From the NCBI RefSeq assembly GCF_001420915.1, contig NZ_CP013021.1:2511001-2575000 (forward strand): a stretch of DNA of 64,000 nucleotides, in the 5' to 3' direction. The position numbers and the translations under genes were made by a program. Positions 19,056-30,078 of this stretch are shown here, one piece after another (the stretch's first letter is position 1; every line of letters starts with the position of its first letter). The notes below the pieces were generated by a model. The model saw only the letters and a program-made list of their open reading frames with translations, ran no database searches and was not told the DNA's origin. Source of the stretch: Agarivorans gilvus (GTDB lineage: Bacteria > Pseudomonadota > Gammaproteobacteria > Enterobacterales > Celerinatantimonadaceae).

Positions 19056-20360
19056 CTAATAGAGCAAATCAATTTCTACACGGCGGTTTAACGCCCGCTC
19101 AGATTCGGTATTATTTCCAGCTCGAGGGTCCGAGTCTCCGCGCCCTTCAGGCCATAAGCGTCCCTGTAATAAGGTTCCCACCGACATGGTGTTAGCCACC
19201 GCAGTAGCCCTAGCTAAAGACAGGTGCCAATTCGATGGATAACGACTAGTGAAAATGGGTTGGCTATCGGTATGACCGGTGATGAGTATTCGGCCGGAGG
19301 TCGATTCCAATGCCCTCGATAGTTTTTGCAGAACAGGAACAACCGAAGACTTAACTTCTGCGCTTCCTGGGCCAAACAATTCACTAGACTTGATGGTGAT
19401 GCGAATTCGGTCATTCAGAGGACTAATTTCAAGTAATTGGCGTTCAACTTCGGTTTGCAAACGCTGCTGCAGCATTAAAACTTGTTGGTCATCAACCGTA
19501 AGCACTTCGGCATCCGTCGACTCCCACCTCGCTAACTGATTGAGTTGATTAAACACCTGATCTGAATAGTTATTAATGAAGTAGCTACAAGCCATGTAAA
19601 TGGAAAGTAAAATCACCCCGTAGATAGCACCGATAACCCACAGAGGTAGTCCACCATTGGCTTCACTGCCAATCGTGACGCTCTTGATACTGTTTGGCGA
19701 GAGCTCGATATCTGGCTCACCGTGAATGGTTTGCAAATGCTCGAAAGCCTGTTGTCGATAGGCTTCAAGCTTATCGCTACCTTGTTGCTCGACTCGCATC
19801 TTGCCGACGAAGCCCAAAGACAAACATAGGTACTGCAGCTCCAATAACTGTGTTTTGGCATAGGGCGCGGCGAGGTTCTCATCAAGCAATGTAAAAAAAT
19901 GCTCACCGCCCCAAGTTTGCGAATGAAATGTGGAGAGTAAGCTATCGCTAGCCCATATAGATTGCCCACCCCAACTGGTATTTAATACCGTTTCGTCAAT
20001 GAAGCAGCAGACGCAATAACGAGCGGCTTCAATCACCTCAGCACTGATTTGCTGATGACGTAAATTGGCTTCGTAATCGCGAATTTTATCAATACAGACT
20101 TGGCGTAAAGAGGCGATATCACCGTGCTTAGCCGTGCAGCGAATTTGTCCCACCATCGACAACAAGGCACTCGCTTCATCTATTAGCGGGTTATCTCCAA
20201 ACTTAGGTAGCTGTACTCCTCGTTCCTTATTTTTTGAAGGGGTAATCACTACCGTACATTCCGCCTCGGCCGCTGAGGCAGCTATTTTACCTAGCTCACT
20301 GGTCGATTTTTGAGCCCCACGACTACCAGGTCTAGGCTTCATTACCGTTGCTTCAGACAT
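19056..20360 (-). CDS. tssL: T6SS inner-membrane protein TssL with OmpA-like C-terminus
   Basis: TssL (DotU/IcmH) has a cytoplasmic helical N-domain, one transmembrane helix and, in this 434-aa extended form, a periplasmic peptidoglycan-binding domain. The DotU core is visible around residues 60-215 (YCVCCFIDETVLNTSWG, WGGEHFFTLLDENL, LGFVGKMRVEQQGSDKLE). The single transmembrane helix is near 240-260 (LWVIGAIYGVILLSIYMACS). The OmpA_C domain follows, with ILITGHTDSQPIF, SLARATAVANTM and SERALNRRVEI. The built-in OmpA domain removes the need for a separate anchor such as TagL. It lies 20 bases before tssM. Confidence 0.96.
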   Translation of the reverse strand: MSEATVMKPRPGSRGAQKSTSELGKIAASAAEAECTVVITPSKNKERGVQLPKFGDNPLIDEASALLSMVGQIRCTAKHGDIASLRQVCIDKIRDYEANLRHQQISAEVIEAARYCVCCFIDETVLNTSWGGQSIWASDSLLSTFHSQTWGGEHFFTLLDENLAAPYAKTQLLELQYLCLSLGFVGKMRVEQQGSDKLEAYRQQAFEHLQTIHGEPDIELSPNSIKSVTIGSEANGGLPLWVIGAIYGVILLSIYMACSYFINNYSDQVFNQLNQLARWESTDAEVLTVDDQQVLMLQQRLQTEVERQLLEISPLNDRIRITIKSSELFGPGSAEVKSSVVPVLQKLSRALESTSGRILITGHTDSQPIFTSRYPSNWHLSLARATAVANTMSVGTLLQGRLWPEGRGDSDPRAGNNTESERALNRRVEIDLLY

Positions 20361-20383
20361 TTAATTCATCCTTGGAACTTTTA

Positions 20384-21709
20384 TTACTGGCTGATCGCCC
20401 AAATTTGCATTTCAAGATCGGGATAACGACCCGATAAGTGAATAGCTACGCCACCACTAGCACTAAGGCGTGACCAGTAATCGTTGCTTTTATCCAATTT
20501 GAAATAATGAAAACCTGCGTGATAAGGAATTTGCCGAGGCGCCACCGGCAAGCCAATTGCCGCAATCCCTGGCAACTGGTTATTCACCAAATCTCGTATA
20601 TGTTCTACAGGGCCAATTTTGACTTGCGCGGGGAAACGCTTGCGCAGCTCATCAGCGCTGATATTGGCATTTACTGCCAGCACAAATTCAGCACGCTCTA
20701 ACAAACCTTTGTCTTGAACTTGTGCAACTCGGATCCCGTAACTGGTTTCTTCTAGATTAATTTGCACAGCGGTTTGCTCTAATACCATGCTCATAAACTG
20801 GTTAAGAACAACCATTAGGTCGCCAAACACTCGGGTAAGTTCATCGTGTTGATAAATGGGTAACTCAGGAGGCCTTTTTTGCTTACTGGAAAAAGTCGCA
20901 ATTTCACCGGCTAATGCCGCAAGCTCTTGATATAAACGCTCGGGGTGTAAACCATGGGTGGTAATGATGTGCCCCAGCAAGGCATCAAAACGATTTAATA
21001 GCTGTAACATTAAAAAGTCGGCAATTGAGCTAGCGCTACCTTGCCCTGCGCCAAGACGAGCCGCTAACGCGGTTGCTCGCTGACGTAACATGCCATGAAT
21101 TTCACTAAGCTGACGTTGCAATATGGGATTAGCCTGAGCGTCTAGGCAGGCAGGAATAAACTTCTCATCTAAGGTCACCTTCCCCTCTTCTGAGACTTCC
21201 ACTATCTTGGCAATAGCGAGTGTGTCGTAACCGGACAAGCTATCGCTCTCTAGTTTTAACTCAAAACCCGCTTGGGCCAGTTGCACCACTTCAACCGCAT
21301 CATTTCCAATATTAGTATCGACGACTTCATGGTCGACGAAGCGATAACGAGTAACACAACTTCCTGCAGCAGAAACATTAAGACCATCTGATTTCTCGCT
21401 CGGCAACACCAGATAGACCAGCTGATCTCGCACACCACTATTGAGAGTCAAAGGCTCAGGCAATGGGTCTCGGAGCGGGCTTATCATGGTTGCACCGTCC
21501 GGTAAGCATGCTTTAATGCTGGTAAAGCCAAACTTGCCATTTCCTAATAAGGCTTGGTTCAGCTCTAGTTCACTGATTCCCCAATAATAACTAGATTGCT
21601 GAAATAAGCTTTGCTGCATCTGAAAATTCAGGCTTCGCTCTTGCTGCTGAAAATGTTGTGGCCGCAAGAACATACCTTCGCTCCAAGCCACACGACAAAA
21701 GTCACTCAT
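20384..21709 (-). CDS. tssK: T6SS baseplate adaptor TssK
   Basis: TssK links the baseplate to the membrane complex. The 441 aa are typical. The N-terminus VAWSEGMFLRPQHFQQQER is diagnostic of TssK (ImpJ/VasE). Other family features are the central YQELAALAGEIATFS and the C-terminal receptor-binding-like head domain (KVGPVEHIRDLVNNQLPGI-like sequence at about 370). It sits between tssJ and tssL with short spacers of about 22 bases. Confidence 0.97.
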   Translation of the reverse strand: MSDFCRVAWSEGMFLRPQHFQQQERSLNFQMQQSLFQQSSYYWGISELELNQALLGNGKFGFTSIKACLPDGATMISPLRDPLPEPLTLNSGVRDQLVYLVLPSEKSDGLNVSAAGSCVTRYRFVDHEVVDTNIGNDAVEVVQLAQAGFELKLESDSLSGYDTLAIAKIVEVSEEGKVTLDEKFIPACLDAQANPILQRQLSEIHGMLRQRATALAARLGAGQGSASSIADFLMLQLLNRFDALLGHIITTHGLHPERLYQELAALAGEIATFSSKQKRPPELPIYQHDELTRVFGDLMVVLNQFMSMVLEQTAVQINLEETSYGIRVAQVQDKGLLERAEFVLAVNANISADELRKRFPAQVKIGPVEHIRDLVNNQLPGIAAIGLPVAPRQIPYHAGFHYFKLDKSNDYWSRLSASGGVAIHLSGRYPDLEMQIWAISQ

Positions 21710-21730
21710 CTAAGATTCCGTATTTACGCT

Positions 21731-22195
21731 CTATGGGTTGCCAACAAAGACGGCTAATTCACCAACGTGAATGTCGAAGGTTTTATATTCTGTAGGATTT
21801 ACAGCAACCACTTCGCGCCAACTGGCCGTATCGATGTCGCGATAGGCTACCAACACACCGGCGTAGCGCACGCCAGGCATTAATGACAATTTATATTCGT
21901 GTTCACTACCCGGTTCGAATTCAAACTCAGTACGATTAATAAGATCAGGCCCTAATACCGATGAAGCATCATCGTATAAAGCAAAGAAGTCCTGACTATC
22001 AAATAAGGTACGCGAGGACAGTTCAAATACCTTAACCACCACTGGAGAGGCTCGGCCAGTAATATCAGGATTAACATTTTCAGCGACGTGAAATTGTAAT
22101 TTTGAATATGGTTCGACTACATAGTTAGCCACCGTGCAGCCTAGTATTGAGATACTCAGTAGCGCACTAAGTACTAATTTCCCTATATTGCTCAT
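21731..22195 (-). CDS. tssJ: T6SS outer-membrane lipoprotein TssJ
   Basis: TssJ is the outer-membrane lipoprotein of the TssJLM membrane complex. The 154-aa precursor has a lipoprotein signal with lipobox ILGC and acylated Cys20. The mature part is the transthyretin-like domain with NPDITGRASPVVVKVFELSS, FFALYDDASSVLG and the C-terminal HVGELAVFVGNP. The ATG overlaps the tagH stop by four bases. Alanine, not Asp, follows the lipobox region within the first residues, consistent with outer-membrane sorting. Confidence 0.95.
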   Translation of the reverse strand: MSNIGKLVLSALLSISILGCTVANYVVEPYSKLQFHVAENVNPDITGRASPVVVKVFELSSRTLFDSQDFFALYDDASSVLGPDLINRTEFEFEPGSEHEYKLSLMPGVRYAGVLVAYRDIDTASWREVVAVNPTEYKTFDIHVGELAVFVGNP

Positions 22196-23567
22196 CGTTG
22201 TCCCTTTTGTTCTATGCTTTTTAAAGTAGATTCATAAGCCTTGGCAAAATCTTCCATATAAAAAGCGTTACTATTGCGGTTAAATTCATTCTCTAAATCG
22301 CTATATATGGAACAATAACGATTCCAATTTTTATGCTTTTCAATAGCCGAATAGACTTTAGCTATCCCTCGCTTATTCAGCTCTTTCGATTCTATTAACT
22401 TAGGGTCGAGCAATTGCATAAGCCCAGCGACAGCCCCTTCGATGCCAGATAACAAGGCATATTCATGTCGTTCCAAATCAATAAAGGCTTCTTTTACCGC
22501 GCGTTCAGGGGGAGGAACCCTGCCGTTTTACGCTGCAACAAATTATGAATCGCGTCTTCGGCATTGGTAGAGAACTTCAAGGGGTTGTTTTCATTCCTTC
22601 TGAATGTCGTTTGATTAATACGACTACTTTCTTTAAATGCGGCGCGGTTATGTAAGGTATTCATAATTCCGTCTAAAGAATCTCTGGTAATCACCCCTAA
22701 CTGATGCCACCAGCGCACGGCATTATCCTGAGAAATTAAATCACTAGAGATGCCCATTCCCTCTAAAAACGCGGCCAATTGAGTAGCTGCTTGATCGCTA
22801 GCTTGCAGGCTCGTTGCTTTAGCAATCGATGGTGATGATACAGGGGCTGAAGCCGCTACAGCTGGAGGGACGGAACTCTGTTGGTGAGCGACACTGTTAG
22901 TCTTTGTGGGCGGATTTAAGGTCTCGGAAGCAGCAGCTACAACGGCAGGCTCTGATTTCAATAAATTAGAGCCTGCAAATAATGCATTCCAGTCCTCAGG
23001 AATATTAGATTGCTCATCTCCCCCCAGTTCAGGCGGAAAAGAGAGGGCGTCATCTAAGTTCGCATTAAAGGTGGAATCTAAACTGCTATTTGATGCGCTG
23101 TTTGGCTCAGCCAACATACCGAAATCTTCAGCTACACTGGCTGCAGGCTCAAGCGGAGATGAAGCGCTCGAATCTACCACTGCACCAGGATGCTTAGAGG
23201 CCTCTAGATGACTTTGCGGTGATTGCTTAGCATCTGATATGGCTACCGCGATTTCATAATCTCCAATAACCAATACATCGCCATCATTCAGTAAATAAGG
23301 CTGATCTTTATTTAAAGGTTCAACCGAACGATTAACAAATACGCCATTGGTAGAGGTATCGTAAAGCCAATATTGCCCTTTAACTGACTCAACCCGCGCG
23401 TGACGACTCGAAATAACACGCTCGGGGTCCAGCAAACACCATGAGCACTGACTCGCTCTACCAATGGTGATAACTGATTCACCAGAATCCGCCTTAAGCT
23501 GCTTGGTTTCTTCCACTCCAGAGGTAAATCTGTGATAGCTCACCACAGATAAACACAAATCCATCAT
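22192..23567 (-). pseudogene. tagH: FHA-domain protein TagH, frameshifted near its C-terminal domain
   Basis: TagH binds phosphothreonine through its FHA domain and links kinase signalling to T6SS assembly. I start at 23567 (MMDLCLSVVSYHRF); AAGGG lies upstream. The FHA domain (about 25-105) keeps TIGRAS, SSRHARVE and TSTNGVFVNR. A Ser/Ala/Pro-rich linker follows, then the family block NNPLKFSTNAEDAIHNLLQRKTAG. The frame breaks at a run of five G on the plus strand (22508-22512). One more base there would give FLPPERAVKEAFIDLERHEY and continue into the C-terminal domain, which ends at 22192 and overlaps tssJ by 4 bases. As written, the product ends at 22494. This may be a sequencing error or a real loss. 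Confidence 0.88.
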
Positions 23568-23866
23568 TTCCCGTCCCTTTATTTTATCTGTGAGAAGAAC
23601 CCATTCCCTCACAAATAAATATTGATCCAAATATCAATACCAAAAAGAGCGAGCATTATTGCACTCAAAGAATAAATTAATCAATAGCACTTATAATAAT
23701 TTTAACAATAAAAATTATTATGTATGTTCCATTTCAAATCCTTTGTTGATAGCATTCTGCTCGTTGTAATGAATGGCAATATCACAATTGCATACAAAAA
23801 CATACTCAATTTAGTAAATAGATATATGTCTATTTATATTATTAATGATATGAATTGGAATAATCC
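23568..23866. other. AT-rich divergent promoter region between tagH and the kinase gene
   Basis: About 300 bases separate the minus-strand T6SS operon from the plus-strand kinase. The stretch from 23640 to 23866 is very AT-rich with several TATAAT-like hexamers, as expected for two divergent promoters or an H-NS-type silencing target. I could not assign -35/-10 pairs with confidence. No gene-like ORF with a ribosome binding site is seen. Confidence 0.5.
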
Positions 23867-25894
23867 ATGGAAGGCGAAAAAAAAGGCAACGAGCCCCAGA
23901 AAAATAAAGGGATCGATAAAACAATTAACCCTAATACTGGGGTAAGTAAGTCAAAAGATAACAATATTAAGCCACAAGCTAATCAAAAAGTGCTTAAGCG
24001 AGTAATAAAAAAGCGCTATCAAATTGAAGGTTTAGTTGGTCATGGTGGAATGTGTGATGTTTATCGCGCCAAAGACTTACTACTCGAAGCAGCAGGAGAT
24101 AGCCAGCCCTACGTAGCCATTAAGTTACTGCAAAAAGAATTTTACGATCAGCCTGATGCAGCTAGGATTTTAATTAGAGAAGCACGAAAAACCCAACGCT
24201 TAAGCCACCCCAACATTATTCGAGTACACGACTTTGGCGTAGATCAAGAAGACTACTACTTAGTGATGGAGTGGTTAGATGGACAAACCTTAGATGAAGT
24301 AATCAAAAGCCATCGACCCAATGGATTAGCCTTCAAAAACAGCCTTGCTCTACTGAAACAACTGATATCGGCTTTACGCTATGCGCATGCTAATGGTGTA
24401 GTTCACGCCGATCTAAAACCTGGAAATATCATGCTATCTCGGGACGGTACTATCAAGATTTTTGATTTCGGCGTATCCCGGGCTTTAAACCTTAATGCCG
24501 ACCAATACGCTGCGGATAAGCCTGAAGATACGTCGCCTGTCAGTGGTTTTACCCCAACTTATGCTTCTCCTGAACTACTCTCAGGAGCGGCTCCGAGTAT
24601 TGCAGATGACGTATTTGCCTTTAGCTGCATCGCCTACGAACTATTATCGAGCAAGCACCCATTTAATCGAAAAACGGCTAATCAAGCCAAACAACAAAAC
24701 ATCAAACCTAGCAAGCCCAAACAAGCACCGTTATTACGTTGGCCGATCTTAAAAAATAGTTTGAACTTGGATTCAGCAAAACGCATAAGCGATTTAGACA
24801 AAATAGAAAAAAGCTTAACCAAACGCTATCTAGCGCCAAGTTTTAGCGTGGTCGTCATCGCCGCCCTCATCGGGGCATCACTTTATGGCTACCAGCAGCT
24901 AGATCAGCAACTCGCGACAAATAAACAACAGCTCGCTTTATTACAACAACAAAACCTAACGGCACAAGAGCTACTAGCATTGAGCCCACAACAGTTTTTA
25001 CCCAAGCTAGAAACCATTCCGGCAGATCTACACCTGCCCAAGCAGGCTTTACTTAGAGACAAACGCCGTTTGGTCATCGAATACTATGAGAAGAAAATTG
25101 ATGACCTACTTAACAATAGAAACGACGCTTACCCTGATTACTACGCTATTCAGTCGTTGTTACAACAAGCTAATCAAATTTATCCTGATTCTTACGCACT
25201 AGCTCTAATTGCTGAAAACATTAGCCAAGGATGGATGGGAACCATTGAAGCGCTAAACCAACGCCTGAATACCCACCTAGAACAAGGCCGCTATCAACAT
25301 AGTGAACAAGGGGACGATATATACACAATTTATAGCGACTTAAAACAAGTCAAAACCGACTATCAATTTAGCCCGAATGAGAAGTCTATTGAGACTTTCG
25401 CCAAATCTTTTGACAAAGCGGCAGCCGAACTAAACGTCGTTCCACTCGCTCAAGTACTAGAAGCAGGCGAAACATTTTTCGCTAACATCGACTCGCAGCA
25501 GCAGCGCATAAGCAATGGCCTAGAGTTAAAGCATGCCATAACAGCGATGGCAGAATACCAAGAAGCGATAGACAATGATTCCCCAGCAGAGTTTCCCTAC
25601 CAAGCTGCAGAGCTGTTTTATCAAGACCATTTCCAACATATGCAAACTCGAATCAGTCAATTAACTCGAGTGAAGTCATTAGATAAAGTAGTCAAAGAGC
25701 TTGATAAAATGGCGAAAGGGATGCCTGATGACTTTTCTCATCTAGTCGAAACTCGACAGACCATCGTGAATAAGTACTTACGCTTCTCAGACTATTTGTT
25801 ACAACATCGTCGCAACAAAGAAGCCAGAGCGGTGATGAAAAAGGCGCAAGACTTAATGACAAAAGTTCAAGAAACTCATGTAGTTCGCGCATAA
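23867..25894 (+). CDS. Membrane-anchored Ser/Thr protein kinase of the T6SS (PpkA-like)
   Basis: The 675-aa protein has a Hanks-type kinase domain: glycine loop GHGGMCDVYRA (about 58-68), catalytic Lys86 in YVAIKLL, catalytic loop HADLKPGN (180-187), DFG (200-202) and an APE-equivalent ASPE (about 233-236). HAD replaces the usual HRD, so it is not an RD kinase. One transmembrane helix follows (about 326-343), then a Q-rich coiled coil and a helical periplasmic part of about 300 residues with no recognised fold. It lacks the von Willebrand or formylglycine sensor modules of Pseudomonas PpkA. Divergent from tagH, it probably phosphorylates TagH. No clear ribosome binding site precedes the ATG. 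Confidence 0.92.
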   Translation: MEGEKKGNEPQKNKGIDKTINPNTGVSKSKDNNIKPQANQKVLKRVIKKRYQIEGLVGHGGMCDVYRAKDLLLEAAGDSQPYVAIKLLQKEFYDQPDAARILIREARKTQRLSHPNIIRVHDFGVDQEDYYLVMEWLDGQTLDEVIKSHRPNGLAFKNSLALLKQLISALRYAHANGVVHADLKPGNIMLSRDGTIKIFDFGVSRALNLNADQYAADKPEDTSPVSGFTPTYASPELLSGAAPSIADDVFAFSCIAYELLSSKHPFNRKTANQAKQQNIKPSKPKQAPLLRWPILKNSLNLDSAKRISDLDKIEKSLTKRYLAPSFSVVVIAALIGASLYGYQQLDQQLATNKQQLALLQQQNLTAQELLALSPQQFLPKLETIPADLHLPKQALLRDKRRLVIEYYEKKIDDLLNNRNDAYPDYYAIQSLLQQANQIYPDSYALALIAENISQGWMGTIEALNQRLNTHLEQGRYQHSEQGDDIYTIYSDLKQVKTDYQFSPNEKSIETFAKSFDKAAAELNVVPLAQVLEAGETFFANIDSQQQRISNGLELKHAITAMAEYQEAIDNDSPAEFPYQAAELFYQDHFQHMQTRISQLTRVKSLDKVVKELDKMAKGMPDDFSHLVETRQTIVNKYLRFSDYLLQHRRNKEARAVMKKAQDLMTKVQETHVVRA

Positions 25895-25905
25895 TCAACA
25901 AAACT

Positions 25906-25933
25906 AACCAGCTTCCCAGAGTGGAAGCTGGTT
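25906..25933 (+). terminator. Hairpin downstream of the kinase gene
   Basis: AACCAGCTTCC and GGAAGCTGGTT form a perfect 11-bp stem with a 6-base loop, starting 11 bases after the kinase stop. There is no long T-run after it, so termination strength is uncertain. Confidence 0.65.
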
Positions 25934-26226
25934 TGAATGACCTCGCTAGCTACGAGCAGCTCATTTCACGCTTTCCGAGCATCGTTAATTCTAGTCGTAC
26001 CAACACACCAAGACTGTATCCTGTATATTGGAAACAAGATCCCACATCTCACTAACTAAGAGCTATACCAAAGGCTCTAAAACTCTAAAAATATGAATAA
26101 ATTCAACAATTTAACCTTAATGACAACTGTTATTCCCTGCTATCAATTTCATTTTAATACATTCCTTAGGTCACACCGAGACAACAACTCGGAAACAACA
26201 ACCGATTACCGATGAGGAATATGAGC
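25934..26226. other. Intergenic region upstream of the small secreted protein
   Basis: About 290 bases without a gene-like ORF. It holds the promoter and leader of the next gene, but I cannot assign promoter elements. Nothing else is recognised. Confidence 0.4.
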
Positions 26227-26565
26227 ATGAAAAACTTAACTATTCTAGCCACGGGCCTACTTGCAACGGCTTCTGTATTTGCTTCTCCACTTACCGTTAG
26301 CAGCAGTACCACTGTCGATGCTGGCACCTTCCAAAGCAAAGCAGCAGCCTATGATGCGGGTTTCGCCCTAGCCGATTCGCTACAAGCAATGAACAACGCA
26401 CAACTAGGTAAACAACTTGACGTAGCGACTTACACACCCGCTAGCAACATCAAAATTGCCGGCCGTCAGGTTCAAGTAGAAGAGATTGCTCACAGCCGTG
26501 ATGATATTCAATACCGCGCCGTTGTGAACGTGGACTACCGCTTCAAAACCATTGAAAGCAACTAA
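26227..26565 (+). CDS. Small secreted protein of unknown function
   Basis: I do not recognise the family. The start at 26227 (MKNLTILATGLLATASVFAS) gives 112 aa and has GAGGA 8 bases upstream. Upstream in-frame ATGs at 26212 and 26221 lack good spacing. A Sec signal peptide is clear, with likely cleavage after VFA at about residue 18-19. The mature part is about 94 residues and predicted mixed alpha/beta, with SSTTVDAGTFQSKAAAYDAG and a C-terminal IQYRAVVNVDYRF strand. There are no cysteines after the signal. It stands alone between the T6SS kinase and the sugar operon; a periplasmic or secreted location is inferred. Confidence 0.75.
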   Translation: MKNLTILATGLLATASVFASPLTVSSSTTVDAGTFQSKAAAYDAGFALADSLQAMNNAQLGKQLDVATYTPASNIKIAGRQVQVEEIAHSRDDIQYRAVVNVDYRFKTIESN

Positions 26566-26574
26566 TGTAGAAAC

Positions 26575-26620
26575 AAAAAAAGAAGGCAGGCCAGCGAGAT
26601 TAATCCGCCAGCCGCCTTCT
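26575..26620 (-). terminator. Terminator of the sugar ABC/GH2 operon
   Basis: AGAAGGC (26581-26587) pairs with GCCTTCT (26614-26620), and the stem is extended inward by GGC/GCC and GCG/CGC segments. On the minus strand the hairpin is followed by a run of seven T, as in a Rho-independent terminator. It serves the operon whose last gene ends at 26727 and may also stop plus-strand transcription of the small secreted protein. Confidence 0.8.
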
Positions 26621-26726
26621 TCAGGCAACCCCACCCTATGACTCAAAGAAATAAAAAGGCACGAACTAAAACCTCATTTCGCGCCTAGTTATTGCAACGT
26701 TCTTTCAATTAAGCCTTTAGCAACAC

Positions 26727-27816
<1,090 letters not shown>

Positions 27817-27824
<8 letters not shown>

Positions 27825-30078
27825 GGTTCACCTCTAGCTGTTCGGTTGTTTCTGACGTAATCTGAAACATAAGCTGTTGTTCAGCAAATGTTTGACTGTG
27901 GATCTTCAAGAAGGCCTCACCTTCCTCGTAAGCGCGCACCCATAAGGCTGCCACCCCGCCGTCGATGCTCAAAACCTTAGGCCCCAGCACCTGTAAATTA
28001 GCACTCGTTTCAAGACTCAGTACATCTTTGAAATAAGGCAATAACAGACCATTTTGGTCGAGGGCTTGAATAGTTACGCGACTCACGTCTCCTTGTTTAG
28101 CCAACAAGGTTTGCGTTTGCGCCTCCACCAATAATCGACTTGGCAAAGTGGACGCAGCTAGCCATAACTCTTCCACCATTTGCTCACCGATGTAACCGCG
28201 GATCCGTAAGTCATTCCAAGCATAACCCCAGTCACCTAGCGGGAAGTCACCGAGGTTCCATTCGTCAATCACCACCGGTGGATTGGGCAAGTTAGGGAAC
28301 ATGGCTCGGTCAGGGAAGAAGCTTTTACACTCACCAGTGGGCATGAAAATCTCAACCCGCTGGCAGTTGGTCAGAATCACTAAAGGCAAAGGTTTGGCCT
28401 CGGGACGTTCACCTCTAGTCCAATAAGTAACCGGTTTTAACACCACGTGTTTACTGGCTGGCTGCTGGCTGGCATACACCGAGGCAGCAAACTTAGGCAT
28501 GCGGAAGGCGTCGTTGATTCCGTGATAACACACCTTATCGCCACTGCCAAAGTCGCGGTGGGTATTGTAGTCAAACAAACACCAAGTAATTGCGCCGCTA
28601 ATATTGGGGTTGGCATGGCTCGCATCCAACACCTTTAAGTGGCGCATAACGTGTTCAATTTGCCAGCTTTCACAGTCGGTGCGCTTGGTGGGGAACATAT
28701 GCCCGGCGTATTCGGTCACCAAATAAGGTACCGGCTTAGCTAAACCAGTGACATTTTGCGGACTGCGCAAGTTTTTACTGCCATCACCCAGCACAAAGTC
28801 ATTCATGGTGTAGACGTCTTCAAGGAATTCACTGTCTTGAATGCAGCGCACTCCACCGGTTTGCCGCGTTGGATCTAACTGTCGTGCCAAACGATTAGTT
28901 TTAGCATAAAACTCATGGTTGTCGGGTGACTCGTTAATTCTTACGCCCCACAGAATAATGCTGGGGTGATTCCAGTCGCGTTGGATCATGGCGCGAACAT
29001 TATCTAAGGACTTCTGTTGCCAAGCTTCATCGCCAATATGCTGCCAGCCGGCGATTTCTTCAAATACCAACAAGCCCAGCTCATCACAGCGATCTAAGAA
29101 ATCTGGAGATTGGGGATAGTGAGAGGTTCTTACCAAGTTAAAGCCTTGCTCATTTTTGATCAGCTCGGCGTCCAATTGTTGGGCGCGCTTGCCCATGGCG
29201 TAACCCACATAGGGATAACTTTGGTGACGGTTCACCCCGATAATTTCAACACGTTGATTATTTAAGAAAAAGCCCTCGGTACGAAACTCTGCCTCTCGCA
29301 AGCCAAAACGGCTTTGGCAACTGTCGAGACAGTCTTGGGCACTTAAACTCACCTGCACCTGATAAAGATGGGGATTATCACAATCCCACAGCTGAGCGCC
29401 TTCGGCTAAATTAAACTGACAACTTGCGCTGTCGGCCCATTGTTCTAAGCGCACATGCTGAGAGGCCAGTAGCTTCGCAGCGGGGTCGTACAAGTCAAAT
29501 ACCAGCTCAATTGGTCCGCTTATCGGTGCAAATTGCTGCAAGTAAGCGTCAACATTGATCAGTGGCTGCGCCAAGACATTCTGGCTTTGCACTTTTAGAT
29601 TTTTGATCCGTGCCGCGTCGTGGTGATGCAGCGTCACATCGCGATAGATTCCCGGAAAACAAAGGTAATCAATGGCGCCACCAAAGGGCGGTATGGCGGG
29701 GTTTTCTACCCCACTCAACAATACGCTAATCAGGTTAGTACCCAATTTTAGCTGCGGAGTGAGCAGCGCATCGAAGGGGGTATAACCATCAGTATGCTCA
29801 GCCACCAGCTGCCCATTCACATACACCTTGGCATTGCTTAATGCGCCAGCAAAATGCAACAGCATAAACTGGCTCAAGTCGGCTTCGCTGCACTCCAGCG
29901 TGTAGTAATAGCTAAAGTCGCGGTGCAAGCGGGTTTCATCAAAATAATTAAGTGGGATATCTACCGCATTATGTGGCAAATCAACCTGTTGAGCCTGACT
30001 TAAATCACTCGATGAAGGGCTAATTGCATGCCCTTCCAGGAACAGCCAGTGGTTATTAAGTAAAGTTTTACAAGGCAT
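27817..30078 (-). CDS. Glycoside hydrolase family 2 (beta-galactosidase-like)
   Basis: This 753-aa enzyme lacks a signal peptide, so it should act in the cytoplasm on imported oligosaccharides. GH2 architecture is visible: sugar-binding jelly-roll (about 1-155), immunoglobulin-like domain (about 156-260), TIM barrel (about 265-540) and C-terminal beta domains. The acid/base is Glu383 in VRINESPDN and the nucleophile Glu456 in YLVTEYAGH. Substrate specificity is not determined from sequence; a galactoside is most likely, a glucuronide or mannoside less so. It overlaps the permease stop by one base and the ATPase gene by eight, a tight operon with the importer. Confidence 0.92.

Noticed and set aside
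22192..22476. Separate 94-aa gene between tssJ and tagH
   Set aside because: It begins with TTG, has no ribosome binding site, and its sequence is the C-terminal domain of TagH in a shifted frame.
22494..22540. Programmed -1 frameshift in tagH
   Set aside because: A -1 slip at the C run would restore the frame, but there is no X-XXY-YYZ heptamer and no clear downstream stimulator, and five other genes show the same one-base lesion.
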